A DNA stretch of 64,000 nt from Taenia hydatigena (Eukaryota; Platyhelminthes; Cestoda; Cyclophyllidea; Taeniidae): assembly GCA_036345935.2 (NCBI GenBank), contig JADWOT020000008.1, positions 13,389,733 to 13,453,732 of the forward strand, written 5' to 3'. Under the pieces are notes generated by a model. It searched no databases. It saw nothing but the letters and a program-made list of their open reading frames with translations, and was not told where the DNA came from. The translations under genes were made by a program, and so were the position numbers. This document shows positions 38,275 through 51,300 of this stretch, piece after piece (the stretch's first letter is position 1; the number at the start of each line of letters is the position of its first letter).

Positions 38275-38458
38275 AGTACTTTGTTTGTTAGAACTGCCGG
38301 TTTCTGTCAAGGTCACAGAGGTGGCCGTATTGCCCTAGCTGTGTGAGCTGGCCTCCGGGCCATGCCAACAGCCTTTTTCCCTCCGTCCGGTGAATATGTA
38401 TATGTTCTACCCTAGCATTCCGCCTTCTTTTGCCTTAGAGGGAGCCTCGGGACGCTAC
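38275..38458 (-). repeat. 184-base repeat, copy C (right arm)
   Basis: Inverted partner of 37951-38134: starts AGTACTTTGTTTGTTAGAAC and ends GAGCCTCGGGACGCTAC. The pair could fold into a very long hairpin or cruciform. Arms plus spacer make a 508-base palindromic unit, as in a foldback element or two head-to-head insertions of a short interspersed element. Confidence 0.92.
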
Positions 38459-39909
38459 AAAATAACTATAAGTAGCGTTATTGATCATTCCTGAGGGAGC
38501 ATTGTTTTTGTATGCAAAAACGCCGAGAGGGTATTGCCATGGTTGAATGTCTACCACGATGTTAGTAAAAGCCGTGTGATTAAGCATAGATTTAACCAAA
38601 TTTTGACATATTATTTGCCAGGACTCTGTGGCACTCTAAGGACAGCTCTAATTTGCTTGCTTTGACTGATTAAATTTATTTTTTTTTCAAAACCATCACA
38701 AATGGCAAATTTTGTTTGTAAGCTCACTGGACGCATTTATAAAAGGTTGCCACGCCCACCCAATAGTTGTACGGAATGCAACAACTTATTCGTCAGCGTT
38801 TACGCTCATATCACCTTTTAACTGGGCGTCAAATACGGTTGGAGATGTTTGGCTCTACTTCGTACTTCCATCTGGCATGGTTCCAGTCCGATGTGTCCTG
38901 ACAAGCTGAGATAGGTTTAAGTTTGGACTTGTAATCATGTTACCTTTCGTTCTACTCTCGGAGGCAATTGACAATTTGACTGATCTGAACGCATTGAAGG
39001 ATGGAATAGTCTTATTGTGGTGGTTCCACGTTCTACACATTGAAAGCCTTTGAAACCTGGGAACATCGACGGTTTCCATTAACAAGTAATTAGATCTTCT
39101 GTCTCAACCTGGACGGCTGAAAAGACATTTAATTCCCCACTCTGCTTTTACCAGAGACTTAAGGATGGTCACGAGCGAGCTTGACTAGACGTGCGGAATT
39201 CACCAGGGATTTTATAGAAATTTAATCACCCATCGTTATGACAGATGAGTTGCTGTGTTCATTTAAATCTCCCATTGACTACCTGGTAGTCAAATTAACG
39301 GTCCCAACCATACCTCATGCGTCCCATAAATTTGTGGAACTGTTTTATTAAGACTGGCATACATCTATAATACGAAAAATGACAAAATTTGAATTGTTTT
39401 CATGGCCTCATTACTTCTCCTTCTCCCACGCTTTTCCAAATGAATTTATGTTTGCAGATGAAATGCACTAATCATTGTAGAGGCTTTCGGTAGACGAATT
39501 CAATCAACATCTGAATTGTAGCTATGCGACTGCTGATGAAGGGTTCTCGCGGAGGACCTTGGTTGAACCTGAGAGATTGGTTCCTTATGGTGGCTCTCAG
39601 TACTCGCTTGATTACTCCACTTTCCTCCTGCCATCTAGAGGAATTGAAATCAACAATGTAATCTTCCAGTTAATCTGGGGACGATCGAGAAAGACGTTGT
39701 GTCATGGACAAACAACTCATGGGGAAAGGAGCAAAATTTTATCTACGTTCATGCTAACGGTGAAGAGCTTCTTGCAACATTACTTGAACAGCTTAAATTA
39801 AAGCCTCATCCAGTCAAATAAGCACAAATAGTAACTTTGGTGTAAAGGGGGCGCACTTCGATGTGGTTAAAGTGTATGGCATTGGGATTGACAACTCTGT
39901 CCGACTTAC
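38459..39909. other. Intergenic or 3' flank, no supportable exon
   Basis: Between the inverted repeat and the last recognised exon of the coiled-coil gene. Open frames at 38712-38909, 39559-39801 (plus) and 38855-39085 (minus) lack supporting splice sites or motifs. Terminal exons of the coiled-coil gene may lie here unseen. Confidence 0.35.
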
Positions 39910-42900
39910 GTAGAGCTGATGTGTGCTAGATATCACCGGTTTCGAAGCTTCAGTTGCAGCCGTTTGACTGTGATAGTTTGCATTGCGTCTATCATTGGCC
40001 TTCGTATTCGATTTCATTTTTTCATCATCTGACACCTGGAAAATTGTAAAGTAAAATTATTTTTTCCTGTGGGAATTCAAAGTTAATTTGGAGGAATTAC
40101 AGTGAATGTTGGATTTTAGTTACGTGAATTTCACGACTTATCAATGGGAAAAAAATACAGACATTAAGGGGTTGGCGACTATTTGGAGCCCCACAAAGGA
40201 ACTCTTAAACTCACATCAGAATCGTAATCGTTCGATCTGATGGATCTTTGAGATGGCATCTTTTCTGCAGCGCAGTGGGTCTCTTGGGGCTTAGAAGAAG
40301 GAGAATGTGGAGTGTTTGGGAGTACCGTTGCCTCCTTCGCTGTCTATTAGAACGAAAATAAAATTATTTCGACGAACTTCACATGATTGCAATGGATTTT
40401 CAGTAAAAGAGTCAATAATTCTGGGTATATCATCAATTTCATGCTTCTATTGTCAATTGTGCTGGTTTTAGGCAGTAATTCAGGTTTCATTGTAAAGCTA
40501 TCTTCAAGCTGCATCCAATGGAATACAAAACACAAAATTGCGCATATTACAGTTCCCTGAGAGAATATTTCACTTCTAGTTCGGCATGCTGCTCGGTTCC
40601 CTCTTCTTGCCATCGTTGAAAGGGAGTGGTGACTCACCGCACTTATTGAATCCTGGAGGCCTTTGTTGTTTTTCATTTCTTCGGACTTTCGCGTAAGTGA
40701 GTAGAGAAGCGCCGCTTCCGTAGGGACTATTTGAATCTCTCCTATTTCATTCAACCATTCCTAAAGTCAGATGTACCACACAGTTAATTGCACCATTCTG
40801 CAAATCAAGGCAATAGGAGTTCTGAAGACCGCGAAAAATACGTGAAAGCTTTTCGAGGCCAAACGGCAATAAAAATATGCTTGCGCCTTTGGTTATTCGC
40901 TTAATTATTGGGCATGAAAAGGACTACCGAAGGAGGGATTAAGCCGTAAGTCGCTCACCTCTTGTCAATCCTCCAAAGGTAATAATTGTAAATTTACATT
41001 GAAGTGTTGGTAAAAATACAGCTAAGATGATTCGGTCGAGGGTATTTTTTATTATATCACCTCGTACCAACAACAACCTTTGCCTATTTCAGACAAAATG
41101 TGTTGAAAACGACCCCTATCTTACCCATTCTTAAGCCTAGAGGAAGTTTTAAACTATCTTTTCAAAGCCTACCTTTACACAATAATCACGCAGCGTCCAC
41201 CTGGTTGGTAGCGTTTAAGATGCATCGAATTTTTGTCAGATCTATGAAATAGGATCACTCGTGTTTCAGAATGCAGACACTTAACTCAGACTAAACATAA
41301 GGTGCAAGAACTTTAAACTAGACCATCGGACAAACAAAACGTTTTCAAATCGAACGAGGTGAGGAAATCTCTCCACCGTAGGTTTGATGCGTTTCTCATG
41401 GTTAGATGCGTTAATAATGCTTATCTCGAAAACTGTCATGTCTATTTTTGCACTGGGAGTACAGAATTGTCTGCCCACTTTCTTTTTCTTCCACATACAC
41501 GCTATCTCCCTTCAACCATCAAGCAGCCACATGTAATGACCCTTTCCGCCACGTTCTCAAGGCGAGTTCAATCCTGTTTGTGAAGCTACAGCCAGATTTC
41601 TTGCCGAGTGGCCGGCAGATCCAATCAAAGTAGAAAAGCGCCACTCCAATGTTATTTGTAAAGTGAACTGGATGATTTGTGAAAATGCGCCTGACTTCTG
41701 CATAACCATCGCTAATAGCACCATCCAATACCTGATTGGTCCTCGCAGGTCGATGTCAGAGCCAGCTACAAAACGATTCCACATAAAGTTAAGGAATCAT
41801 CTGTACTTGAAATGAGTTTGTTTGACATCAGGTTGGGAACAACCACTCTCATAAACTATGTTTCTCTTCTAAAGGAGAAATTCATCAAAATTATGATATT
41901 TCTGGTGGTTTTCCGCAAAATAAACACGGTTGAAAGTAAGAACTTTCGATAAGTCCTTTTTACAAAATGAACTTCTCAAAGTGACATTTCGCGGTGAGAT
42001 GTCGGCGGCGCCAAGGAAAGCCTTTTGAAAGCGCCAAATAGCCCCAAGGAGTGGAAGTTGTTTATCGAACATTTAAACCAAATCAAGTATTACATCCTCA
42101 AAATGTGCCCTTAACTCAGCCCAAAAATAAGTTTATGCTCGATTCTTTAATTTTGAAATTTTTCGGTGGCTCATCCTAGTTATTTGATGCCTTTGAACGT
42201 TTGAAAAATACAACTGATCCGTTAAAAAGGTCAGGAATTCATATCTTCATTGTTAATTTTATAAGGCGTGATTTAATTGACAAGCACTAAGAAAAAGTAG
42301 GGATTTTTTTATGCTGGGAGGGGAGATCACCTGCCAAACAGATTAGCTCATTCAAAATTTGAGTTAACTAAACATAAATCGAGGTGCAAGACTTATTAGA
42401 AACATATTGTACTCACCTTTGACGTTAAAAATAGGTTTTTCGTGGTGTTTTACTGATTTTCGCGCTATTATTTTGAAAGGTATATTTGACGCCTATTTTT
42501 GAATAGACTGCTGGAAGCGACTTTTGTCAGAGGCAGTAAAGGGTAGAATCGTTTTGATAGAAACTTTCTTCTAAAACTACACCCCGTGTTTCATTTCATT
42601 CTACTTTTCATCTACTACGCAACGTGATTTGAAATATGCTCGATTCAGCCTCTGAGATCTAACTTTTTCACCCGCAGTAACCTACCGCGTTTTCTCCATT
42701 ATCGTAGGTCTCACCGTAGAAGTTTGATCCCATCAAAGTTGGCACAGATTCATTTGCCGTGGATCCATGGGCCATGGCAGGTTGGGCACGATTCTCACCT
42801 TCCTCCTCTGATTTCTCATCCGCCTCATCCCCTACCAGTGACAGCAGCATATTCTTCTGCTTGGCATTCACTCCACCCTTCTCTGGCACGTACCACAGGG

Positions 42901-45230
42901 CCGGATCTGGGGGAGCATCCCTTTGCGGTGCCGTTTTTGTCTTCGTCACTGAAGTCGTGGCGATAGAACTCTTTGCGCCCTCCGCGTTCATCGCTGAGTT
43001 TGCCTTACCTAGTTCCGCAATCAAGTCGTAGGCAGCTTTCAAACGGTCGTTTAGGTCGAGGATCTATCAGAACCAATTCAAGACAAGTGGCCTTAGCAAA
43101 ATAACTGTGTAACGACATTTTCATTTTAAATCTTCTTTCCTAACACAGAAATAATTTTTCATGGATAGACTGTAAAAGTTCAAAGCTTGCAAAAATCGAG
43201 GCCAAACTGGTTAGAAAAACATGAACAATTGAAAGTTAGGTAAAACAGTGCCTAAAACACTGATTTATTGCCTCTGTTTTATTTAACCCCAGCCAATTGG
43301 TTAAGCTCCAACTGACCTTTAGATTATGCTCCTCCCAGTTCCTTCGAATGTTGGCTAACTTGGAGTCGCCTTCAGCAGAAGCGGAGACTCCGACGGAAGC
43401 ATTACGGGCAGTGCGTTGATAGTGACGTGGCACAATTGCTTCTTTCGCACCCACGGCATTCGACGAGTTCAATGGTGTCCCTGCGGGCGGTATCGGTGGC
43501 TCATATCTGCTCTTGTCATCAGAATTCACTTGCTTATTGAAATCCTCCAACTCGCGATACAACTGCTGTGTGTCCTGGATCACCTGCCTGCAGGCCTTGT
43601 CCTTGACATGATAAAAATCTGTAGAGGAAAATCAACCAAAAGACTTGACAAATTTTCGAAGGCGATATCCCACTGAGGTTCTGCTTTGTTCATTTTGGTC
43701 AGTGTCACAGTATTACAGACAGCTATTCAAAACACCAACAAACATAGGATTGTTCGATACGTTCCCTTCTGGCGGACGGTTTTAAAATGTGAAAGTTGGG
43801 TAACGCAAAGTGTGCGGTAGATAGTTGTGGACCGTTGCAGTAAGTAAATTAACCTAGGACCTTCTGGAAGTAATCCTGCTACCGCCCGGCTTCTAGTCGA
43901 CGCATAGTAAAGATGCTGAATCAACAATATTTACCCATCTATAATTCATTTCCTACCGAACTATAGGCCAAACCATCATCTAATATTCAAGAGGTAGGTA
44001 TGATATCCCAAACTCTTAGAAGCACCCTGAAAGGAAACATTTGTTGCAAGGGCACGCTCACCAACCGCAGAGGACCCAAGTCCAACGCCTGCCTTAAAGT
44101 CTTGAAGACATTTGATTGTGTTGTTCTTTTCCGTTAGCTCCGCATCCTTTGCTTTCAGCTCAGCCTCCAAAATGCGCACCTTTTCGTCTAGACTGGTTCC
44201 TTCGACCTTTTTCGCCACATTGCCTGTTTTATCAGTGACCAAGGAAGCGCTTCCACGTGTGTCCTCCTTCTAGCAGAACGAGACGACAATTAATTCACAA
44301 GAAAAGTTAAGATAAAGTGTAGTTGTGTGGAACCACATACAATTGTCGTATGGATTTTTTAAACATGACGTAGAAAACCCGAAAATTCGTCAGCATGCGA
44401 AACTATTAATTCGTGTAGCACTTAGGTTTAAGGGTACTGTAGGGATCACGGAACATTGTTACGTTCACCGTTAATGTACGGGTTCGGTTGATGCCTCAAT
44501 TTTAGGCTCAACAGGCTCACTCTCAGAATGTTTGGGAGAGATCAACCATCGCGGTCAAGGTGATGCCAGCTACGTTTTCGGTCGATTCAGTTAATACTTC
44601 AAAAATAGAAGCGAAATGCAGTTGTCTGTACGTGGAAAAGATCTCGCATATATTTTCACCACTTTGACAACCAGTTGTCAAAAGCCCATGCCAAAAATGA
44701 TGACGTATGTGTGTGAGGTGCAGGCCTGGGTAAAAAAGTCGAAGTGCCACGTAACTGGTGGAGAAGAATTTTGTCTAATTCTAAAAAGCCTATAAATTAA
44801 CGCAGTCTGTTTCTTCTTCCTAAATGCATGCTTGGTGAGGAGGAAGGGCCTGTACCAAAGGTCTCATGGCATCAAGTAACTTTAAAACATTCATGTTACC
44901 AAAAATTAATTTCAATTTAAAGGAGATCATTGCAAGAACACAAAAATGCATTACATACTGGGTTATTGCATAAAAAGTGGTTTTGTTTTTAAATAGTCGC
45001 GAAGAGGCAGCATTAAGATATAGTTGCCAAGAAGAAATGCATGTAAGGACCAGCTGATCTCTCCGTTAGGATAAAAGAAGGATGAACTATACACATCTTT
45101 TACCTGATGAGTGCTAGTGTTTTTGAAATACTTTCCCAGGCCCTTCATATTCTGCGTTGGTGTTTCGTCAGCCAACCGATGAATAGATGATGGTGATAAG
45201 CCAAATTCAGCTTGCGATGCCTTGCTTATA
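39910..45230 (-). CDS. Unrecognised acidic coiled-coil protein
   Basis: Seven minus-strand exons join in phase: about 45230-45106 (EFGLSPSSIHRLADETPTQN), 44269-44026, 43618-43317, 43063-42686, 40760-40638, 40343-40215 and 40035-39910. One joint is phase 1 and the rest phase 0, with good GT donors (GTAAAA, GTCAGT, GTAGGT, GTGAGT twice, GTAAGT). Helical heptad segments are visible: DEKVRILEAELKAKDAELTE, YRELEDFNKQV, and NIRRNWEEHNLK joined to ILDLNDRLKAAYDLIAELGK. They alternate with Ser/Thr/Pro-rich linkers; the C-terminal part has PNTPHSPSSKPQ and NDYDSDVSDDEKMK, a likely casein-kinase-type acidic stretch. No transmembrane segment or catalytic motif is seen. A cytoskeletal, centrosomal or ciliary scaffold is possible but is inference only. 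The start and stop codons were not identified. Confidence 0.7.
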
Positions 45231-45301
45231 TGCGTGCATATATATGCATGCATACATGTGGAGAGAAAACTAGTTGGACCCTGAAACACCTACCAGTAGA
45301 G

Positions 45302-45478
45302 ATGAGTCGACCACAGACAGCGGCAAGACCCAATCGCCTCAAACCGAATCATGTATCGACGCAACGTCGTGGTGGTGCTTTGCGCCTATCCGTGGGTGTT
45401 CATGCAGCACCAACCCCGCGTCAGGCGATGTTTTGTGGCTTGGGTGATGAAAAAGCCGTGACACGCGAAATGCAATGA
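45302..45478 (+). CDS. Short plus-strand open frame, possible first exon
   Basis: An ATG at 45302 opens MSRPQTAARPNRLKPNHVST and continues to TGA at 45478, 58 codons. The basic, Pro/Arg/Thr-rich start resembles disordered N-termini of some ciliary proteins, but that is only a resemblance. It lies 70 bases from the first recognised exon of the divergent coiled-coil gene, so the interval could be a bidirectional promoter. Internal GT sites (after PNH, LRLS or DEKA) could be donors; no downstream exon was found. Confidence 0.25.
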   Translation: MSRPQTAARPNRLKPNHVSTQRRGGALRLSVGVHAAPTPRQAMFCGLGDEKAVTREMQ

Positions 45479-45479
45479 A

Positions 45480-48320
45480 TACATTAAAAACAACACAATA
45501 CTTGAATTCAGAGGTCGTCAATCGAAATTCCGTATGCGCCCGCAGTAGACCTTGAAAACGGCTTTTCACATTGACGCAAATATGGATATTTGAAAAAAAA
45601 GGTACTTAAAATAAGTGAAAATCCATAGCTTAGTTATGAGTGGGTATTCGTCTATTTCTAAAGGCTTTCAGTGGAAATAGCTGCCCCCAACTTTACCTGT
45701 GGTCAATCTGATGCATTAAATTATCCAAAGGCTTTTAATGAATTGGCGCTTTTGAGACAAATTTTACTAAGTTTTTACCGTTCAAGACCCTAAAAATCCA
45801 CTAGATCTGTTACCCGACGTTAATTTTATCCTACAGCGTAAATTACCGCCTCTCATGATGAGATATACGTATGTGCTACTTTCCACTTAAGATTTACAAT
45901 CTTCTTTAATCGCTTTTGGAACATCGTTAGCATTGCCTTTTAAACACGCGGTATAGCATTTGGTAACTATCAGTTTGACCGTTTGGGAGAAGGTTCGCTA
46001 TCTGCATTAAAAAGGAGTGATATCGGAATGCTGGCACCAAGATGGAGATCGGAACCTCAGTGGAGGGGAATTGCTCTGTTAAAATATGCTGCTAAAACAA
46101 GTCTTTCTACAAATTTTAGTTAATCAGGGACTGGAAATGAATACGACGTAATAAATTTGTAAAATAGGAAGAATACTGCTCATTAGTGGTTGTGCATATT
46201 TGGAGCTCCCTTTCGAGCCTGACCGAGTTTTAGTGAGGTTGCTGTTGGCAGAGCAAATCCTTCACATCAATCGCTTTTTGTGACAGCGTTTGCCTGAAAG
46301 CAGCACAAGCAGATCGCCTTCAAGGTCGCCTTCGATTTGCAGGGGTGCGGTACAGCGGGATTGGTGGTGATTTTTCAGAGACTGGGATTTGTTACTTAGG
46401 TCCTCTACAACAATTTCCTAAAGCCTTGGCCATTCTTCTGTGCCGTTTAGGTCCGGTAACCACGCCACGAAATTAGGGTTATCGCTTACTGTTCACGCCA
46501 CTTAAGCCAACTCTGTAGGCTTAATAAGGCATTAGGGGCGTACAGAAGAGCTGGTTGGCTAAAGGCGCTAGCAAAGTACCTTGAAATTCGAATGAAAATC
46601 AAAACTATGAACACAGAAGAGCCCGTGCTAGTTCCCAACCTTTATTAATTCGTTGTCCCCTAGTCAACTCAATAGCAGTTAGTCACCAAAGGCATGCGCA
46701 ATAACCTTCGGTATTAAAGGGAGAGTGCCTTATTAGCCGCTCTTATCTGCGTCATACCCCGAGTGCCACAACTACTTACACCAATTCTTTCCGATTCAAC
46801 ATCATTCCGTTCTTGAAGCAACTAAAATGACTCACGCTTGAGTGTTTTGAAATAAATGCGGGGGAGGGGACCTTGACAAGCATGAAAACGCAGAGGTTCA
46901 TGCTTTGGTGCCAAAACAAGCAGTTGATCTACATTTTCAGTTTTGCATTGCCGAAACCCAACTTTAAGTGCCTATTTCTGCAAATTTTCTTTTAATGTTT
47001 TAAGGCAATGTATGAATATTAAGGTAAATAACGTCAAGAATCGACTACCTGATTAAAGGAAGCAGGGACTTATGATGCAGATGTGAGGTATTTCTTCAAA
47101 AAGTCTGTCGGCAAATGACGATTCACGAGGCGGGAACCGGGATTTCCTCGTTTATTGATGACCAGATGAAGGCAGACTCGAGCTTGATCAGAACTGTCAA
47201 GTGGACCAGTGATGTGTGCGTGTTGTACTTGAGAACAGATCACATGCTTGCCACTTGGATAGCATTTTATAATGTGGTTAGTCAGAACACAGAAGTGAGC
47301 TTTCTGCTTTTTCAAGAATAAAAATGATGGTCCGTTTCAGCAGTTATGTCGATATGCTAAATGCTTTAGCAAACTTTCCTAAGCAAAGGTTACGCCCTAA
47401 TGCTGATGCAGTTGAAAAATTAACTAGTGAACGATGCCTAGAGAGGTGAGGAATTCAAGGTTCCATTTTAATAACATCGTGTACACAATGTGACATTTAA
47501 TTACACAGCCCTCGTAATCTTCGCGATTCGGTTACTATCTTGGTGCGGTGGTATCCCTTCCGTGCCCACAGCAGTTAAGCTCTGCGTCACGGCAGGAGCA
47601 AACGTTGTTCCAAACACTGAACTAAGTCGATACAAGATTTGGAAGAAACAAAAAGCACTACGCCACAGCAAGACCCCACCATCATTATTCATCACCAAAT
47701 CTATGACAAGTCTTAAAGCCCATTTTGGAGGCTGATTCAAAATTGATTAAGCTACGCATTATCACGTCACCAGCTCCGGTCAGCATAAATCTGCTCCTGA
47801 AGTCCAAACCGTATGAGTTTAATGCTGCTGGCTATGCACAGGATAGTGTCAGAGATGTCAAGGGAGGCAAATGTTTCAATTCTCACCATATGTCCTTTGC
47901 ACATAAGAGAGAAATATTTGAACCACACAACGAAAGGACCTCAGTCGTGAACCTCAGTGACTACCGATTGGTGAGCACTATCTCGTCAGAACATCTCTCG
48001 TCCAAAAGGAAATTTCTTGCAGAGTCTTATATTTGGCAGTAATACCCTCCAAAGCAGATAAAGTAGCAATGTTAATTTTCTTTTTTCATTTTGAGTCATA
48101 TGGCACCGCTCAAACAACAGTGAATACGGACAAGTTTACAAAAAAGGCTTCTTTCCACAATCAGTCACCAGATTTGAGGTGTTAAATAATGATTACAGTA
48201 AGTTGTGCCACTAACATGGCAAATGAAATAAATGGAGCCATTTTAACCTACGACTTTAAAGCTCAATCAAAGCCTAAATCATCGTCACAAAAGGCTATGA
48301 TAAAAAGAGGTGAAGAAGGC
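45480..48320. other. Intergenic, no supportable gene
   Basis: About 2.8 kb between the coiled-coil gene and the 3' end of the SLC44 gene. Plus frames at 47115-47321, 47490-47735 and 47725-48042 and minus frames opposite them are open for 70-105 codons, but they overlap, carry no motif and have no consistent exon structure. Confidence 0.4.
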
Positions 48321-48327
48321 ACTGCAG

Positions 48328-51300
48328 TTAAGAGGCACTAGCGTCAGCGTCGGGTTTCTTCAGCATCTGCATTGTCGATTTGCTCATGAAGTAGGGCTTC
48401 TCCACAGTTCCATCATTGCGTTCCAGATCCTCACCTACGAGATCGCCATCAAAATGTTTGCTTTAAATATGAATAGATATTTTGGAGCGCATGTAAAACA
48501 CCCCTCACGCTCTGCCCTTTCATGGGTCGATAGCAAATCTACTTCTAAACTCATGCCCTAAAATTTTTGCGGGGATAACACCGCGACGACACTGAAGAAA
48601 CCTAGAGGCTGTCTGATTCACGAAGGATGATACCCTTGGCTTAAAATAAGGAGTTTTGAGTCCGAATTTGAGGGACTCGATAGATGACTAATAAAGAGCA
48701 TTGATCGCATTCATCATGACCTGGCTTCACGTATCGTACTTCATTTTCAGGGCTCATGGCTGCCATCCAAATGAAGCCTATCAAAACATCTATTAGCGCT
48801 GTGCTGTATTGGTTCGAGAGTAGAGGACGTAATTGTAAATAATGGCGTGGAAATTTCCAACTACACATCGGCAGACCCAAGATCTGCGCTATAAAACGCT
48901 AGATAGAAAGACGCCAGTGCTGAACCGATGTGTGTATGCAATGGTTGCGATCAGGGTAGCATGCATGGCAAGCAGAATGGTGTAGAACAAGGAGAGCCAC
49001 TTCCTAGAGTGCTTGGAAAGGCAAGAATGAAAGGGATGACTTACAAACACAGATAAAGATGGTATCCACACCCATCTCGTACACCGAGAAAAATGCCTTA
49101 GCAACTAGGTATGAACCGATGGCGATAACCTGTAGAATATAAAATCTCGATGATTAACGATGGCACGGCAACGATAAGAAAGCATACAAGTATTACGCAA
49201 TAATGCATGTAGCACTTTCTTCAATACAGTTGTAGAGTTATGGAATTTCGTTTAACCGTGTGTCTAAATAGTTGGGCATTCCACTCTTCGCGATATTTAT
49301 TCTCCTCCGCCAATGGACTTCCAGCTTTTCCTTTCATACTATCTGCATTTTTCAAAGGTTATTCCCGGGTACAATGGCGGATAGGATTAAGAAAATACGA
49401 GAGTACAGAGAGAGCTATCGGAGCGAAGTAGGACTATGTGCAGTCTATAAGGATTTCCCAATGCTCGAATGCTGTGACACCCAAAATCAAGTTTGATTCT
49501 GTTGAATTTAAGCTTGGGATACAAATCAAAAGGTGTTCTTCTAGGGCTTAGTGTTACAAAAACGCACATGAAATGAGAAATTTCACCACGATAAAAGTGC
49601 TTATAGAATAGATTTTGAATTTAAAACCAATCTTCAATTACAGACCGCTTTGAAATAGAGCCTGAGGTGTGCACCAGAATGAGTAATTACAAATAGTTCT
49701 CATGAACTCCAAATGAGTATACCTTTAAAATAAAGTATTTCCTTCGAATCAACGTCAAAGGACGAAAGATGATTAGAGGGTCTATGAGAGGTTCGACCAT
49801 GCCTACCAGACGTCAGTTAAACCCGCGATTCAATCAGTGAGATTTACCATGCTATCACAAGGTAGTAAGTCAGTCCCTCAAATCTAGCTTAGCATAAAAA
49901 GGGAGAGAGATGTAGTAACTCACCAAAATGGGCACGAATATGTAATTCAGCTGAAGTTTTTGCTCTGGCACAATGCTCAGCTTGTCTGAGATGACTCCAC
50001 TCAGATAGAAATAAGCAATGCAAGCTAAAGATGATAATGAACAACGCAAGATGTGGTGAAGAAAGAATTCAAAGCTTTACATCAATAAAATCCAGGTTCT
50101 TTCGATTTCGATCGTCGAAAAAAATGCATGGAGCCCCTTAAAATATATTATCTGATGAAATAAGCACCGGTGCAAATGATCATTCACTCATTTTTTCAGA
50201 ACCCCACAAAAGATTACACATCAAAGCAAATAGGCCTCCACCTCAAACCACTCATCTTTTTGTCTGCATTTCATTTTTCAACTGTTCATTCAATTTCGCA
50301 TCTGATCACGAAAGGAAAATAGAATAAGCATGATTTGGAAGCATGTAGAGAAAGGGGATAGAGAGTGAACTTTCTATATTTTTGAAATCGAGGTAAACCC
50401 GATTTGCAAGGCAGAAAAGCTCAAATCACATGCCTCGGGCTCAAGCGAGATTACTGGAGATTGTTGTGAGCCTACGCAAATAATCTCCTGTTCGAAAATA
50501 ATACACAAGAAAAACCTATTATTGACGTACATGCAGCCGCGCTGACAGCTAGTTTTCCCACAACCAGGATGTAATCAGTGATCTTTTCAACGACGAAGAC
50601 TCTAGAAAAGTAAAAGGCACAACAGATTTAGCAGCAGATGAAGTAATAAAAGCCTTCAAGTCATCTTTCAAGGCCGTAAATGGGCTCCAATATCACAGTA
50701 TTTTGTTCAAGAGGTTTCCAATTTGTTATTAGCGAGACTGTAGCATCCTCACTAGTGTTGGCGTGCAATGAGTCTTCAAGGTGCTTCTAAGAGTGTTTTT
50801 GAAACGTAGAAGCGGTAAACAATGATGCAACGGGCACGCGGCGGAACATGTGGCTAAATGAATCATTCAACTATCTAGGGTGTAGCTAAAGTGAAAGGGT
50901 GCGAAATTCTCCAATCTCGGAAACAATTTAATCGTTACGATGAGTTATCCACGTGGGGAACTTTAAATAAGACAAATATGGTAAGGATGCAATTGATAAA
51001 AATAGCAAAATAGCGGCATATTTGACGCATCTGGCACCCAAAAATATTAAACCATTTGAATCGAGTTGGCAAAGAAAGCGCTTTGCTTCCAACTCAGCTT
51101 CCACATTCTTTTTACATGGAAACCTCGTTTCAGCTATTCCATCATTGATATGAATTAGTGAGTGGGATTTCCGATTTGAGGCATTACCAATCTGTCGTGA
51201 ATACCTTCTTCACTCAGTCGGTTCAATTCATAGCTCTACCACTCCTGGCAAAATTATTACCATTCTATTCTTGGCGTTTCCAAATAAATCGGCCTTTCGA

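Noticed and set aside
37951..38458. Inverted repeat considered as a DNA transposon with terminal inverted repeats
   Set aside because: The 140-base spacer has no transposase, no target duplication was seen, and a third direct copy outside the pair shows the arm itself is the repeat unit.
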